64,000 bases of DNA from an uncultured Senegalimassilia sp. (GTDB lineage Bacteria; Actinomycetota; Coriobacteriia; Coriobacteriales; Eggerthellaceae): assembly GCF_934630535.1 (NCBI RefSeq), contig NZ_CAKTVU010000004.1:124001-188000 (forward strand), read 5' to 3'. Positions 7,176 through 15,556 of this stretch are shown here, in pieces. Position 1 is the stretch's first letter. Each line of letters begins with the position of its first letter. A model generated the notes under the pieces. The model was not told the DNA's origin, ran no database searches, and saw only the letters and a program-made list of their open reading frames with translations. The translations under genes were made by a program, and so were the position numbers.

Positions 7176-8363
7176 ATGGACTCAATCGTAACGTATATCG
7201 AACGCGAACAGCGAACGTTTACCGAATCACCCGTGAACGCGGTTGATTCACTAGTGCTTTCATCGCTATGTTATTTCAATTTCGATAAGCTTGTTCTCAA
7301 ACCTGAGCTTTCCACGGTTAGCTGCCCATTGGATACGCACACCTCAACTCCCGTATTGCTATCCGATATATTGGCCCTATGCGAAGTCGACTGGCTCACT
7401 GAAGGGAGCTGGCTAAAGGACTCTGAGGACACCCTACGCTTTGTTCAAGCAATTCGGGCAAGTCGACGCTATCGAAACGTTTCCGTAGCGTTCTTCGTCG
7501 ACGAAATCTCCGACGCAGTTGATAAGCAATTCTCGGCTACTACGTTTTTCTTGCATTCTACGAGCGGGGCCATGGCTTATATCGCGTTCCGTGGAACCGA
7601 CGGAACGCTAACGGGCTGGAAAGAGGATTTCAATCTCTCATATAAACCCGTCATTCCCTCCCAACGCTCCGCCCTTGCATATGTTTCCGGTGTCTCTTCG
7701 GCCACGCAATGCCCGCTCATACTTGGCGGTCATTCGAAAGGCGGAAACCTTGCGCAATACGCGGCTTTGTGCACAGATGAAGGTACCTACCAGCGAATCG
7801 TGGCCGTGTACGATCACGACGGACCCTCGTTTCTTGAAGACCCCTCCCCTCGTCGCACAACCGCAGATTACGATCGCAAACTGCACAAGCTTGTCCCCGA
7901 GTCTTCCGCATTCGGAATGATACTGGAACGCCGCGATGATTACCGTGTAGTGCAGTCGTCGGCATCGGCCATTTTCCAACACCATCCTTTCTCGTGGATA
8001 GTGGATGGGAACGATTTCGTGTATCAAGAAGATTTGAACGCTTCCGCTCAGTTCTTCGATGAAGCATTGGACACGTGGTTGCGCAGTAAAACGCCCGCGG
8101 AGCGCGAACGGTTCATTCAAACGATATATGATTTGATCATGCAGACCAACGCAACAAGCTGGGCTGAATTTCAAACTCGTTTGGGAGCCAACGTCGCCAC
8201 CGTTATGGGCGCCGGATCAAAACTCGACTCCGATACCAAGCAGTTCCTGGCATCTACCTTGGGAAGTCTTGGCGCCACGTTGAAAAATCAAACTATTGCC
8301 CGCATTAAAGATGCGGGAAACGGTCTTCTGCAAAACGATCCTAGAAAGCGAAACAATCAATGA
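7176..8363 (+). CDS. DUF2974 (Mbeg1-like) alpha/beta hydrolase
   Basis: The 395-aa protein has the layout of Mbeg1-like lipase-fold proteins: an N-terminal region with DSLVLSSLCYFNFDKL, then AYIAFRGTDGTLTGWKEDFNLSY, then the nucleophile elbow GGHSKGGNLAQYAA (Ser in GHSKG). A conserved VYDHDGPSFLED segment follows. Substrate and physiological role are not known for most members. No signal peptide is evident, so it is probably cytoplasmic. Its stop overlaps the start of the prenyltransferase gene (ATGA), so the two are translationally coupled. Confidence 0.85.
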   Translation: MDSIVTYIEREQRTFTESPVNAVDSLVLSSLCYFNFDKLVLKPELSTVSCPLDTHTSTPVLLSDILALCEVDWLTEGSWLKDSEDTLRFVQAIRASRRYRNVSVAFFVDEISDAVDKQFSATTFFLHSTSGAMAYIAFRGTDGTLTGWKEDFNLSYKPVIPSQRSALAYVSGVSSATQCPLILGGHSKGGNLAQYAALCTDEGTYQRIVAVYDHDGPSFLEDPSPRRTTADYDRKLHKLVPESSAFGMILERRDDYRVVQSSASAIFQHHPFSWIVDGNDFVYQEDLNASAQFFDEALDTWLRSKTPAERERFIQTIYDLIMQTNATSWAEFQTRLGANVATVMGAGSKLDSDTKQFLASTLGSLGATLKNQTIARIKDAGNGLLQNDPRKRNNQ

Positions 8364-9310
8364 CAAGCCTCTCATCGAATCCTAAGGAACGGGCCTATGG
8401 TCGTTTCACGGCTCAAATGGCATTGGATATCGCCGCACCCCACACCTGGCCAGCTGCAATTGTGCCTGTTGCTGTAGCAACTTCATTGGCTATCGCAACC
8501 GGTTACCAGGTATCGGCCACGTTAGCTGTTGTCTTACTAGCAATTTGCATTCTGATGCAAAGTTCAGTAAACACGTTCAATGATTACTACGACTATGTGA
8601 AGGGAACCGATTCGTCGGAAGACGATGTCGATCCCACCGATGCCGTTCTGATTTACAACAATGTAAACCCCAGAAGCGCGCTTGTGTTTGCCATTGCTTT
8701 GCTGATTTCAGCATTTGTCCTTGGTGGCTACGTGATTTATCACGCAGGATTGATTCCCCTTGCAATCGGCGCTGTCGGGGCAGTGTTCGTTGTGCTCTAC
8801 TCTGCGGGCAAAACTCCTATTTCCTACCTTCCGCTCGGGGAAGCTGTCAGCGGCATCGTCATGGGAGGCCTTATCCCGTTGGCATGCTATCAGGTTCTCA
8901 CAGGCGTTCTTACTCCCCTTGCCATGCTTTGGGCTCTACCGGAGATTCTCGGCATCGGTTTGATCATGTTCACAAACAACACGTGCGACATCGAAAAAGA
9001 TATCGTAGCTCATCGACGCACGCTATCCGTGCTGCTGAATCGAGAGAAAGCGCGTACGTTGTACCACGCTATACTGTGGCTATGGTTGATTGCGATAATC
9101 CTTATCGTCGGCGTCTTCTTTACGCAAGGTCTTATCATGATTCCCTTCATGTTGCTCTCGACATATCCGTTGTTGAAAGCTTTGCGAAGCAATCCACTGG
9201 CACCCAATACCCGACAAGCCGCAATGTCGCAGATTTGCTCGGTGAACATCGCTTTAGGTGCCTGGTACGCAGCAGCGATTCTCGCAAGCAATTCTGTTAT
9301 CGTGTGGTAG
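8360..9310 (+). CDS. menA: UbiA-family prenyltransferase, probably MenA (DHNA polyprenyltransferase)
   Basis: UbiA-fold enzymes attach a polyprenyl chain to an aromatic acceptor; MenA acts on 1,4-dihydroxy-2-naphthoate in menaquinone synthesis. The 316-aa protein has about eight or nine TM segments, a first Asp-rich motif NTFNDYYDYVKGTD (near residues 71-84) and a second NNTCDIEKD followed by RRTLSVLL, a MenA-like feature. Menaquinone would suit the formate dehydrogenase in this window. No other men genes are nearby, so another UbiA substrate cannot be excluded. The start overlaps the upstream hydrolase stop by 4 bases. Confidence 0.82.
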   Translation: MTSLSSNPKERAYGRFTAQMALDIAAPHTWPAAIVPVAVATSLAIATGYQVSATLAVVLLAICILMQSSVNTFNDYYDYVKGTDSSEDDVDPTDAVLIYNNVNPRSALVFAIALLISAFVLGGYVIYHAGLIPLAIGAVGAVFVVLYSAGKTPISYLPLGEAVSGIVMGGLIPLACYQVLTGVLTPLAMLWALPEILGIGLIMFTNNTCDIEKDIVAHRRTLSVLLNREKARTLYHAILWLWLIAIILIVGVFFTQGLIMIPFMLLSTYPLLKALRSNPLAPNTRQAAMSQICSVNIALGAWYAAAILASNSVIVW

Positions 9311-9347
9311 AAACGATGCTCAAACACTAGAGAGATGAGGTCCATTC

Positions 9348-9788
9348 ATGGGATTGCTGCAAATCTTCTTCGCCGTCATCTTTGGATGCGCTTCGCTGTT
9401 CGTTGCTTTTCAATTGATGAATGGCAATTGTCTTCAGCTGGTATACAAATATGACGAGAAAGCAAATCATCAGAAACAGCAACAAGATGCAAAAGCCAAG
9501 GAAATCGGCATGTTGGCATGCGCTGTTACGTTTGCCTTTTTTGCCACCGACGCAAGTCTGCTGTTCTATGAAATCGGGCGAAGCATGGGCATTTACGAAA
9601 TGGCCCAGATATTCTCAATTGCATGCGATATCGCAATGGTTGCGTTCTTGGTAACAATAGTTCGACTGTATCTGAAACTAATCGGCTCGAAAGACCCAAA
9701 AGCAAAATTCAAAAGCAGCAACGTGCGCGTAACCATTTTCGTTTTAGTGCAATGCATTCTGCTCAGCGTGATGGCGGTTGTCTTCTAA
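9348..9788 (+). CDS. four-TM membrane protein of unknown function
   Basis: The family is not recognised. The 146-aa product starts at ATG 9348 after a GAGATGAGG sequence. Hydrophobic segments lie at about residues 3-22, 53-75, 84-107 and 126-146, with a charged loop EKANHQKQQQDAKAKEIG between the first and second. It sits 37 bp after the MenA-like gene and may be in the same transcript. Nothing shows its function. Confidence 0.75.
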   Translation: MGLLQIFFAVIFGCASLFVAFQLMNGNCLQLVYKYDEKANHQKQQQDAKAKEIGMLACAVTFAFFATDASLLFYEIGRSMGIYEMAQIFSIACDIAMVAFLVTIVRLYLKLIGSKDPKAKFKSSNVRVTIFVLVQCILLSVMAVVF

Positions 9789-9873
9789 GGCTTGCACTCA
9801 CAGCTGTCAAATTAGTTCTTCGAGAAGATAACGAACGCATTGCGTGCGACCATAATCGCAATCGCGCGAAACG

Positions 9874-9914
9874 CTAACCATCTCTTGACGCTGGTAGCAT
9901 CAAGAGATGGTTAG
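9874..9914 (-). terminator. hairpin overlapping the gluQ stop codon
   Basis: A perfect 15-bp inverted repeat CTAACCATCTCTTGA / TCAAGAGATGGTTAG has an 11-base loop, and its right arm includes the gluQ TAA. The following CGTTTCG is only weakly T-rich. It would also face transcripts coming from the left. Confidence 0.65.
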
Positions 9915-10870
9915 CTCCAGGGAATTTGAACAGGGTCGCTGAATAGCTCAGACAGCTTCGCGATATCGAACGTTTCCAAAAGCTGTTCAGGCGTTGCCGG
10001 ATCGCACGTAGGTGTAAGTCCGCAAATACCTGCAATGTGACCGATAACGGCTTCCGGAGTCTTATACCTTGCAAGCAGCTCTTCCAAACCGGCATCGTGA
10101 TCGCGTTTCGAAAGCCGACGATTTTCCTCCGCTACCAGCAAAGGGATATGAGCGTATCGCGGATGACCCAAGCCAAGCAGTTCCTGCAGGTAGAGCTGCT
10201 GAGGCGTCGAGCACAGCAGGTCAACGCCCCTTACCACGCTGGTAACACCTTGCGCCGCGTCATCAACAACTACGGCAAGCTGGTACGCAAAAGCCTGATC
10301 GGAACGGCGAATAAGAAAATCACCGCAGTCATCGGCTAAGTTTTGCGCATAATGTCCCTGCACCATGTCTTCGAAGGAGTACATGGCATCCGGTACGCGT
10401 AAACGCTGAGCAGGAGCCTTTAGCAAGCTTTTGGCAGCAACCTGTTCCGCAGACAAACTGCGACAGGTGCCGGGATAGATGAACTTCTCTCCCCTGTGCG
10501 GCGCAGATGCAGCATGCAAGTCAGCGCGTGTGCAAAAGCACGGGTACACTAATCCCAGACGCTCCAAAACCTGAAACGCTTCCGAATACGCCTCATCTCG
10601 GTTATGCTGGAAGAACGGACCGTGATCCCACGTAAGGCCTAATAACTCGAAATCACGTTGCACTGCGCTGATATATTCAGCCTTTGAACGGTCTCGATCC
10701 AAGTCCTCAATGCGCAAAACAATCGTTCCACCTTGAGACTTGGCAACCAGCCACGCCGTAAGGGCGGCATAGATATTCCCCGCATGCATACGACCGGTCG
10801 GAGATGGAGCGAACCGCCCCACCACGGGACGGTTCGCTCCTGTTTCAAAAGAATGAGTTTGCGGCATCAT
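9911..10870 (-). CDS. gluQ: glutamyl-Q tRNA(Asp) synthetase
   Basis: GluQ (YadB) is a truncated GluRS paralogue that glutamylates queuosine in tRNA-Asp. The 319-aa length fits, as it lacks the anticodon-binding domain of true GluRS. Visible motifs are the class I HIGH variant in APSPTGRMHAGN, the IEDLDRDR segment, and the KMSKS variant RRLSKRD. Cys residues in CFC and PGTC could form the GluQ zinc site. The ATG follows the paaK stop immediately, so it is the last gene of the long leftward block. Confidence 0.93.
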   Translation of the reverse strand: MMPQTHSFETGANRPVVGRFAPSPTGRMHAGNIYAALTAWLVAKSQGGTIVLRIEDLDRDRSKAEYISAVQRDFELLGLTWDHGPFFQHNRDEAYSEAFQVLERLGLVYPCFCTRADLHAASAPHRGEKFIYPGTCRSLSAEQVAAKSLLKAPAQRLRVPDAMYSFEDMVQGHYAQNLADDCGDFLIRRSDQAFAYQLAVVVDDAAQGVTSVVRGVDLLCSTPQQLYLQELLGLGHPRYAHIPLLVAEENRRLSKRDHDAGLEELLARYKTPEAVIGHIAGICGLTPTCDPATPEQLLETFDIAKLSELFSDPVQIPWS

Positions 10871-12235
10871 TTACTTACGCAAGTCCTGGACATGCTTGGT
10901 CTTCCCAAGCGAGCGCTCGATTCCACCCGGTTCAACAAGCTTAACCTTCGAAGCAACGAGCATAACGCTCTTGAGCTCCTTCTCGATGCGCTTACGGAAC
11001 TTGTCCATCTCCTCGAACGAGTCGCTAAACGCCTCCGGCTTCAGTTCCACATGAACGACCATGCGGTCCAAACCGGTTTCGTTGTCGACCACGATGCGAT
11101 AATGGGGAGTGACGCCTTCGATGCCCGAAAGCACATCCTCCACTTGGCTGGGGAACACGTTCGTACCGCGAATGATGAGCATGTCATCGCAACGAGAACG
11201 AACCTTTTTCATCCTTGCGGAAGTACGACCGCAAGCGCAAGGCTCCGTTACCACGCACGTCAAGTCGTGTGTGCGGTAACGCAAAACCGGAATAGCCTGT
11301 TTATCAAGCGGAGTGAGTACCAGCTCGCCCATCTCGCCATCGGCAACAGGCTCGCCGGTTTCAGGGTCCACCACTTCCCACAGGAAATGATCCTCGGCGA
11401 TATGCTGCATGTCTCGCTCAGCAAGGCATTCGCCCGACACGCCAGGACCCATAACCTCGGTCAGGCCATAATTGTCGGTGCAGACGATATGCATGCGCGA
11501 TTCGATTTCCGCCTTCATACCCGGAGGACACGGCTCACCGCCGAAAAGACCTACGCGAAGCGTGGAAGTGGACCAGTCGTAGCCCATCTTCTCTCCGACT
11601 TCGCAGATATGCAAAGCATAGGAAGGCGTTGACACAAGCACCGTGGTGCCATAATCCTGAATCATCTGGATTTGACGCTCGGTGTTTCCCGAACCTGCGG
11701 GGATCATCATGCAGCCAAGTCGCTGCAAACCGTAGTGCAAGCCGAACCCGCCGGTGAACATGCCGTAGCCAAAGGCCATCTGCACGCGATCGGTGGGCAC
11801 GACGCCGGCCATCTGCACAAGACGCATGATGCAATCGTTCCATACGTCCATGTCATGACGGTTATAGCCCACGACGATGGGCTTTCCCGTAGTTCCGGAA
11901 GACGAATGAAGCTCCACCACCTCATCCAAGGGAACAGCGAACATGCCATAGGGAAACGTCTTGCGCAGCGCATGCTTGTCGGTGAAGGGAAGCTTCCGCA
12001 CGTCTTCCAGGCACTTGATGTCGGAGGGCTTCACGCCCATCTCGTCCATCTGGTCGCGATACCAAGCAACGCGATCATAGGTCCACTTCACCTGCGCAAT
12101 AAGCTTTTCAAGCTGAATGGCTCGAATGCGTTCGCGTGAGCAGCATTCCACATCGGGGTTATGGATGGGCAGCTCATCGAAGCGGCCCTCGGCAGCCGCG
12201 CAAAGCGCTGCGCCCTTTTCCGTGATATCGATCAT
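10871..12235 (-). CDS. paaK: phenylacetate-CoA ligase family protein (copy 1)
   Basis: PaaK-type ligases form aryl-acetyl-CoA from the acid, CoA and ATP via an acyl-adenylate. The 454-aa protein has the AMP-binding P-loop HSSSGTTGKPIVVGY (near residue 114), the FGYGMFTGGFGLHYG motif, DNYGLTEVMGPGVS, and a C-terminal half with ACGRTSARMKKVRSRCDDMLIIRGTNVFPSQVE. An N-terminal extension of about 25 residues relative to copy 2 is present. It follows an ACT-domain gene and iorBA, as in archaeal and anaerobe arylpyruvate clusters, where it may work in either direction on aryl-acetyl-CoA. Confidence 0.93.
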   Translation of the reverse strand: MIDITEKGAALCAAAEGRFDELPIHNPDVECCSRERIRAIQLEKLIAQVKWTYDRVAWYRDQMDEMGVKPSDIKCLEDVRKLPFTDKHALRKTFPYGMFAVPLDEVVELHSSSGTTGKPIVVGYNRHDMDVWNDCIMRLVQMAGVVPTDRVQMAFGYGMFTGGFGLHYGLQRLGCMMIPAGSGNTERQIQMIQDYGTTVLVSTPSYALHICEVGEKMGYDWSTSTLRVGLFGGEPCPPGMKAEIESRMHIVCTDNYGLTEVMGPGVSGECLAERDMQHIAEDHFLWEVVDPETGEPVADGEMGELVLTPLDKQAIPVLRYRTHDLTCVVTEPCACGRTSARMKKVRSRCDDMLIIRGTNVFPSQVEDVLSGIEGVTPHYRIVVDNETGLDRMVVHVELKPEAFSDSFEEMDKFRKRIEKELKSVMLVASKVKLVEPGGIERSLGKTKHVQDLRK

Positions 12236-12263
12236 GAGACAACACCCTATCTAACGTGCGAGG

Positions 12264-12695
12264 CTAGGCAATATCAGCCGTCATATGGAGAAAATCCTTC
12301 TGATCAAGCAGCTCAACGGGCTGGTCGGCCAACAGCTTCTCCGCTTGATCGAGATCTTTGACATACAGGCAGATATACGTGGAAATGAGCGAATAGCTGT
12401 ACTGCACGTTGATGCCGCACGAGGAGAGCACCTTCAATACACGAGCAAGCTCGCCAGGTTTGTCCTCGAGGCGCAGGCACAGCACGCGCGTTTTGGTAGC
12501 AGCGCAATTCATATCATGCAATACCTGCAGCGCGCGATCGGGGTCATCGACCACGAATCGAACGATGCCGTAATCGCCGGTATCGGAAGCGCTATAACCG
12601 CGCACGCTGACATTGGCCTGCGTAAACGCATCAACGACACGGGACAGATGCCCCGGCTTGCTTTCAACGAACACGCTGATTTGCTGGACGCTCAT
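12264..12695 (-). CDS. tandem ACT-domain protein (copy 1)
   Basis: ACT domains bind amino acids as allosteric ligands. This 143-aa protein is two ACT repeats and nothing else: residues 1-65 begin QQISVFVESKPGHLSRVVDAF, and residues 69-135 begin RVLCLRLEDKPGELARVLKVL, both with the E-K-PG-L ligand-loop pattern. Stand-alone tandem ACT proteins commonly sit beside iorAB and paaK. A role as an aromatic amino acid sensor is inference. Its ATG overlaps the iorB stop, and it precedes paaK copy 1. Confidence 0.88.
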   Translation of the reverse strand: MSVQQISVFVESKPGHLSRVVDAFTQANVSVRGYSASDTGDYGIVRFVVDDPDRALQVLHDMNCAATKTRVLCLRLEDKPGELARVLKVLSSCGINVQYSYSLISTYICLYVKDLDQAEKLLADQPVELLDQKDFLHMTADIA

Positions 12696-13285
12696 TATTC
12701 GGCCCCCTTTCGGGCAAATTCGTAACCTGCATCGAATGCACGCAGGTTCGCCTCAACCGTCTTAGGCGGAACATGCTTGGAAATGACTTCCTTCCAAACA
12801 GCTTCGGAGAAATCCAAACGCGTTGCCAAGGCGCCGAGCAATACCACGTTCACCGATTTCACCGTTGCCACCTTCTCGGCAATCGGGCCGGCGGGAATAA
12901 GGGAAGCGCCCGCCGCCTGCAGCTTCTCGCGGGCGTTTTCGGGCATGCTCGCCTTGCCCGTGAGCACGGGGAGCGGCTTGATGGATTCGTCGGCAACGAG
13001 CAAATAACCGCCTTCGCGAACGAAGGGCAGGTTGCGCAGCGCTTCGGTGGTTTCGAAGGAAACGACGCAATCGGCGCAGCCGTGGTCGGCCACCATGCTT
13101 GCAACCGGTTCGGCGCCGAAGCGCACCACCGTGGTGACGGCGCCTCCGCGCTGGGACATGCCGTGGATTTCCGAGATCTTCACGTCGTAATCGCTCGCAA
13201 GGGCGGTGCGGGCCAGCAAATCGGCAGCAAGGATGGTGCCCTGACCGCCGACGCCGCACAGCAAAACGGTAGTTGCCTGGGACAT
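12695..13285 (-). CDS. iorB: indolepyruvate:ferredoxin oxidoreductase, beta subunit
   Basis: IorB is the gamma-type domain subunit of the TPP- and ferredoxin-dependent enzyme that oxidatively decarboxylates aryl-pyruvates to aryl-acetyl-CoA. The 196-aa protein opens with the LLCGVGGQGTILAADLLARTAL signature and has HGMSQRGGAVTTVVRFG, both typical of the family. The ATG is 3 bp after the iorA stop, and the downstream ACT gene overlaps its stop, so translation is coupled. It is cytoplasmic. Confidence 0.95.
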   Translation of the reverse strand: MSQATTVLLCGVGGQGTILAADLLARTALASDYDVKISEIHGMSQRGGAVTTVVRFGAEPVASMVADHGCADCVVSFETTEALRNLPFVREGGYLLVADESIKPLPVLTGKASMPENAREKLQAAGASLIPAGPIAEKVATVKSVNVVLLGALATRLDFSEAVWKEVISKHVPPKTVEANLRAFDAGYEFARKGAE

Positions 13286-13288
13286 GGG

Positions 13289-15028
13289 TTACTCCCCTTC
13301 CTTAACCGTGGATACAATGCTCTTGAATGCGCAATACTGCTCGCACTGGCCGCAGCCGATGCACATGGCCTGATCGATAACGGCGTGGCCGTCGTCGTTG
13401 GTCGCGATCGCCGGGCACCCAAGCGTGGTGCATACGCCGCACGCCGTGCACGAATCAGCGATCGTGTAGGCAGGCTTGCGGATGCGGTCGATAAGCACGC
13501 AGGGGCTGCGGAACACGATAACGGACAGCTCGTCAGAACGGGTAGCCTCGCGCAACGCAAGGCGAACCGCCTTCATATCGTTGGGATCGACGGTGCGGAC
13601 ATCGGGCACCCCGATGGCGGTGAGCACGCCTTCCATGTCAAGCTCACGGGACGGACGATGCTGCAGCGTTTCGCCGTTGAACGGATTGCCCTGTCGGCCC
13701 GTCATGGCCGTAGTGCGGTTGTCAAGCACGCAAACGGTTCCCGCACCCTTGTTATAGACGGTGCTGATAAGCGCCGACAAACCGGAATGCGCGAAGGTGG
13801 AATCGCCGATGACCGCGACCACGGGACGATGCTCGGTGCCGGCCCAAGCTAGCTCGAAACCATGGGACATGGAAACGGATGCACCCATATCGATGCACGT
13901 GTCCACAGCGGACAGCGGGGGCAGCGCACCGAGCGTATAGCAGCCGATATCGCCGGTGACGACGGCCTTCATGCGGGAGAGCTCTTTGAACACAAGGCGA
14001 TGCGGGCATCCGGCGCACAACGCAGGAGGACGACCCGGCACATCATCGGGAGCCTGAGTATGCGCAGGAGCTTCCTGGCCGAATGCAGCGCGGATCAGGC
14101 CAGGAGACAATTCGCCATCGCGAACCAGGCCGCACGGGAACTCGGCAACCTGAACGCCCGCGGCGCGAACGGCGTCGGTCAAATACTCCGAAGCCTCCTC
14201 CACAACGTAAAGCTCCTCGACGGATGCCTGGAAGTCGCGCAGCGCCAGCTTCGGCAAGGGGTACGTGACGCCCAGCTTGAATACGGAAGCGTCCGGAAGG
14301 GCCTCCACCACATGCTGATAGACGGCGCCGGCGCATACGACGCCGATTTTCGAATCCTTGCGCTCGATGCGGTTGAACTCACAGGATTCAACCCATTCGG
14401 ACAGCTGATCGAGACGCTGGAGCTGGACCTTGCGACGCGGCTTGGCGAACGCCGGCATCATAACCCATTTGCCCGGGTTGCTTTCGTAGGGCTTGAGCGC
14501 GTGCTCGGTACGCGGACCGCGCTCGATCGGCGACTTCGTATGGGATACGCGCACCGACGAGCGGATGAAGAACGGGACGTCGAAACGCTCGGAGAGGTCG
14601 AATGCGCTGCGGGTGAACGCCAATGCCTCTGCGGAGTCTGCAGGATCGAGCATGGGAATGTGCGCAGCAGCAGCATAGTAGTGGGAGTCCTGCTCGTTCT
14701 GGGAAGAATACATGCCCGGATCGTCGGCGGCCAACACCACGAAACCGCCGCCTACGCCGGTATATGCGGCGGTGAAAAGCGGGTCTGCGGCAACGTTGAC
14801 GCCGACGTGCTTCATGGTGGACAGCACGCGGGCACCGGCGGCGCTAGCGCCGACGCCTACCTCGACGGCAACCTTCTCGTTGACGCACCATTCCGCATAC
14901 ACGCCATCCATCTTCGCAAAAGTCTCAAGCGTTTCGGTGGAAGGCGTGCCGGGGTATGCCACTCCGATACGGCAACCAGCCTCCCATGCGCCTTGGGCTA
15001 TCGCCTCGTTTCCAGATAACAGTTCCAT
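13289..15028 (-). CDS. iorA: indolepyruvate:ferredoxin oxidoreductase, alpha subunit
   Basis: IorA holds the TPP site and two [4Fe-4S] clusters. I start at ATG 15028 (MELLSGNEAIAQGAWEAG) because GGGAG precedes it; the open frame extends 30 codons further without family similarity. The 579-aa protein has the N-terminal pyrimidine-binding domain (GVAYPGTPSTE), the TPP domain with GDIGCYTLG and GDSTFAHSG, and a C-terminal ferredoxin-like domain: C527, C530, C533, C538 and C556, C559, C562, C566. The reduced product is ferredoxin, which could feed the Ech hydrogenase encoded nearby (inference). Confidence 0.96.
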   Translation of the reverse strand: MELLSGNEAIAQGAWEAGCRIGVAYPGTPSTETLETFAKMDGVYAEWCVNEKVAVEVGVGASAAGARVLSTMKHVGVNVAADPLFTAAYTGVGGGFVVLAADDPGMYSSQNEQDSHYYAAAAHIPMLDPADSAEALAFTRSAFDLSERFDVPFFIRSSVRVSHTKSPIERGPRTEHALKPYESNPGKWVMMPAFAKPRRKVQLQRLDQLSEWVESCEFNRIERKDSKIGVVCAGAVYQHVVEALPDASVFKLGVTYPLPKLALRDFQASVEELYVVEEASEYLTDAVRAAGVQVAEFPCGLVRDGELSPGLIRAAFGQEAPAHTQAPDDVPGRPPALCAGCPHRLVFKELSRMKAVVTGDIGCYTLGALPPLSAVDTCIDMGASVSMSHGFELAWAGTEHRPVVAVIGDSTFAHSGLSALISTVYNKGAGTVCVLDNRTTAMTGRQGNPFNGETLQHRPSRELDMEGVLTAIGVPDVRTVDPNDMKAVRLALREATRSDELSVIVFRSPCVLIDRIRKPAYTIADSCTACGVCTTLGCPAIATNDDGHAVIDQAMCIGCGQCEQYCAFKSIVSTVKEGE

Positions 15029-15093
15029 GTTGCTCCCGTCTGTGGGGACGCCTGAAGCGACGTCCATTTGAAACCGCAAGATACCCTGCGGCG

Positions 15094-15534
15094 CTACTCC
15101 TCTTTGTACACCAAGCAAAATGCGCCGATTTGAACGACGTCGCCATCGGCAAGAAGATAGGTATCGATGCTGTTGTTGTTAACCCATACCCCGTTAAAAG
15201 ATGCCTCGTCGGAAATCTCATATCCTGAAGCTACCGGCTGAACGGAGGCATGCATACGGGATACGGTCATATCGTTGAGGAAGACGTCGCACTGCGGGCT
15301 ACGGCCGATGCTGAGCTTCATGTCGCCCAACTTGAAGGATACGCCGGTTTGCGGCCCGCGAACAACGTGCAGAACAGCGGTTGGCTTGGTTTTAGCGGCG
15401 GCAACCAGCTGGTCTTCCCCGAACTGCAACGGCGCGAAGCGCTGCGTGGACCCTTGCAGCTTGAAGCCGCAATGGGGACACGCCGAGTCCTCGGGACCTA
15501 CCGGGTTATTGCACACCGGGCAAACGTTGGTCAT
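15094..15534 (-). CDS. zinc-ribbon plus FHA-domain protein
   Basis: FHA domains bind phosphothreonine. The 146-aa protein has an N-terminal zinc ribbon (C5, C8, C19, C22 in CPVC ... CPHC) and an FHA domain at about residues 62-140 with the core SIGRSPQCDVFLNDMTVSRMHA, where the conserved Gly-Arg and Ser/His phosphopeptide residues are present. No kinase is encoded alongside. It lies between dacA and iorA, 65 bp before the iorA start, with both neighbours on the same strand. The partner is unknown; a link to Ser/Thr kinase control of cell-wall enzymes is inference. Confidence 0.88.
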   Translation of the reverse strand: MTNVCPVCNNPVGPEDSACPHCGFKLQGSTQRFAPLQFGEDQLVAAAKTKPTAVLHVVRGPQTGVSFKLGDMKLSIGRSPQCDVFLNDMTVSRMHASVQPVASGYEISDEASFNGVWVNNNSIDTYLLADGDVVQIGAFCLVYKEE

Positions 15535-15556
15535 GATTGCTCCTTCCTACATGCCG

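Noticed and set aside
13289..15028. Long frames opposite to iorA, paaK, ileS, copA and echA
   Set aside because: These are GC-driven shadow frames on the other strand; they lack ribosome sites and the opposite frames carry complete known families.
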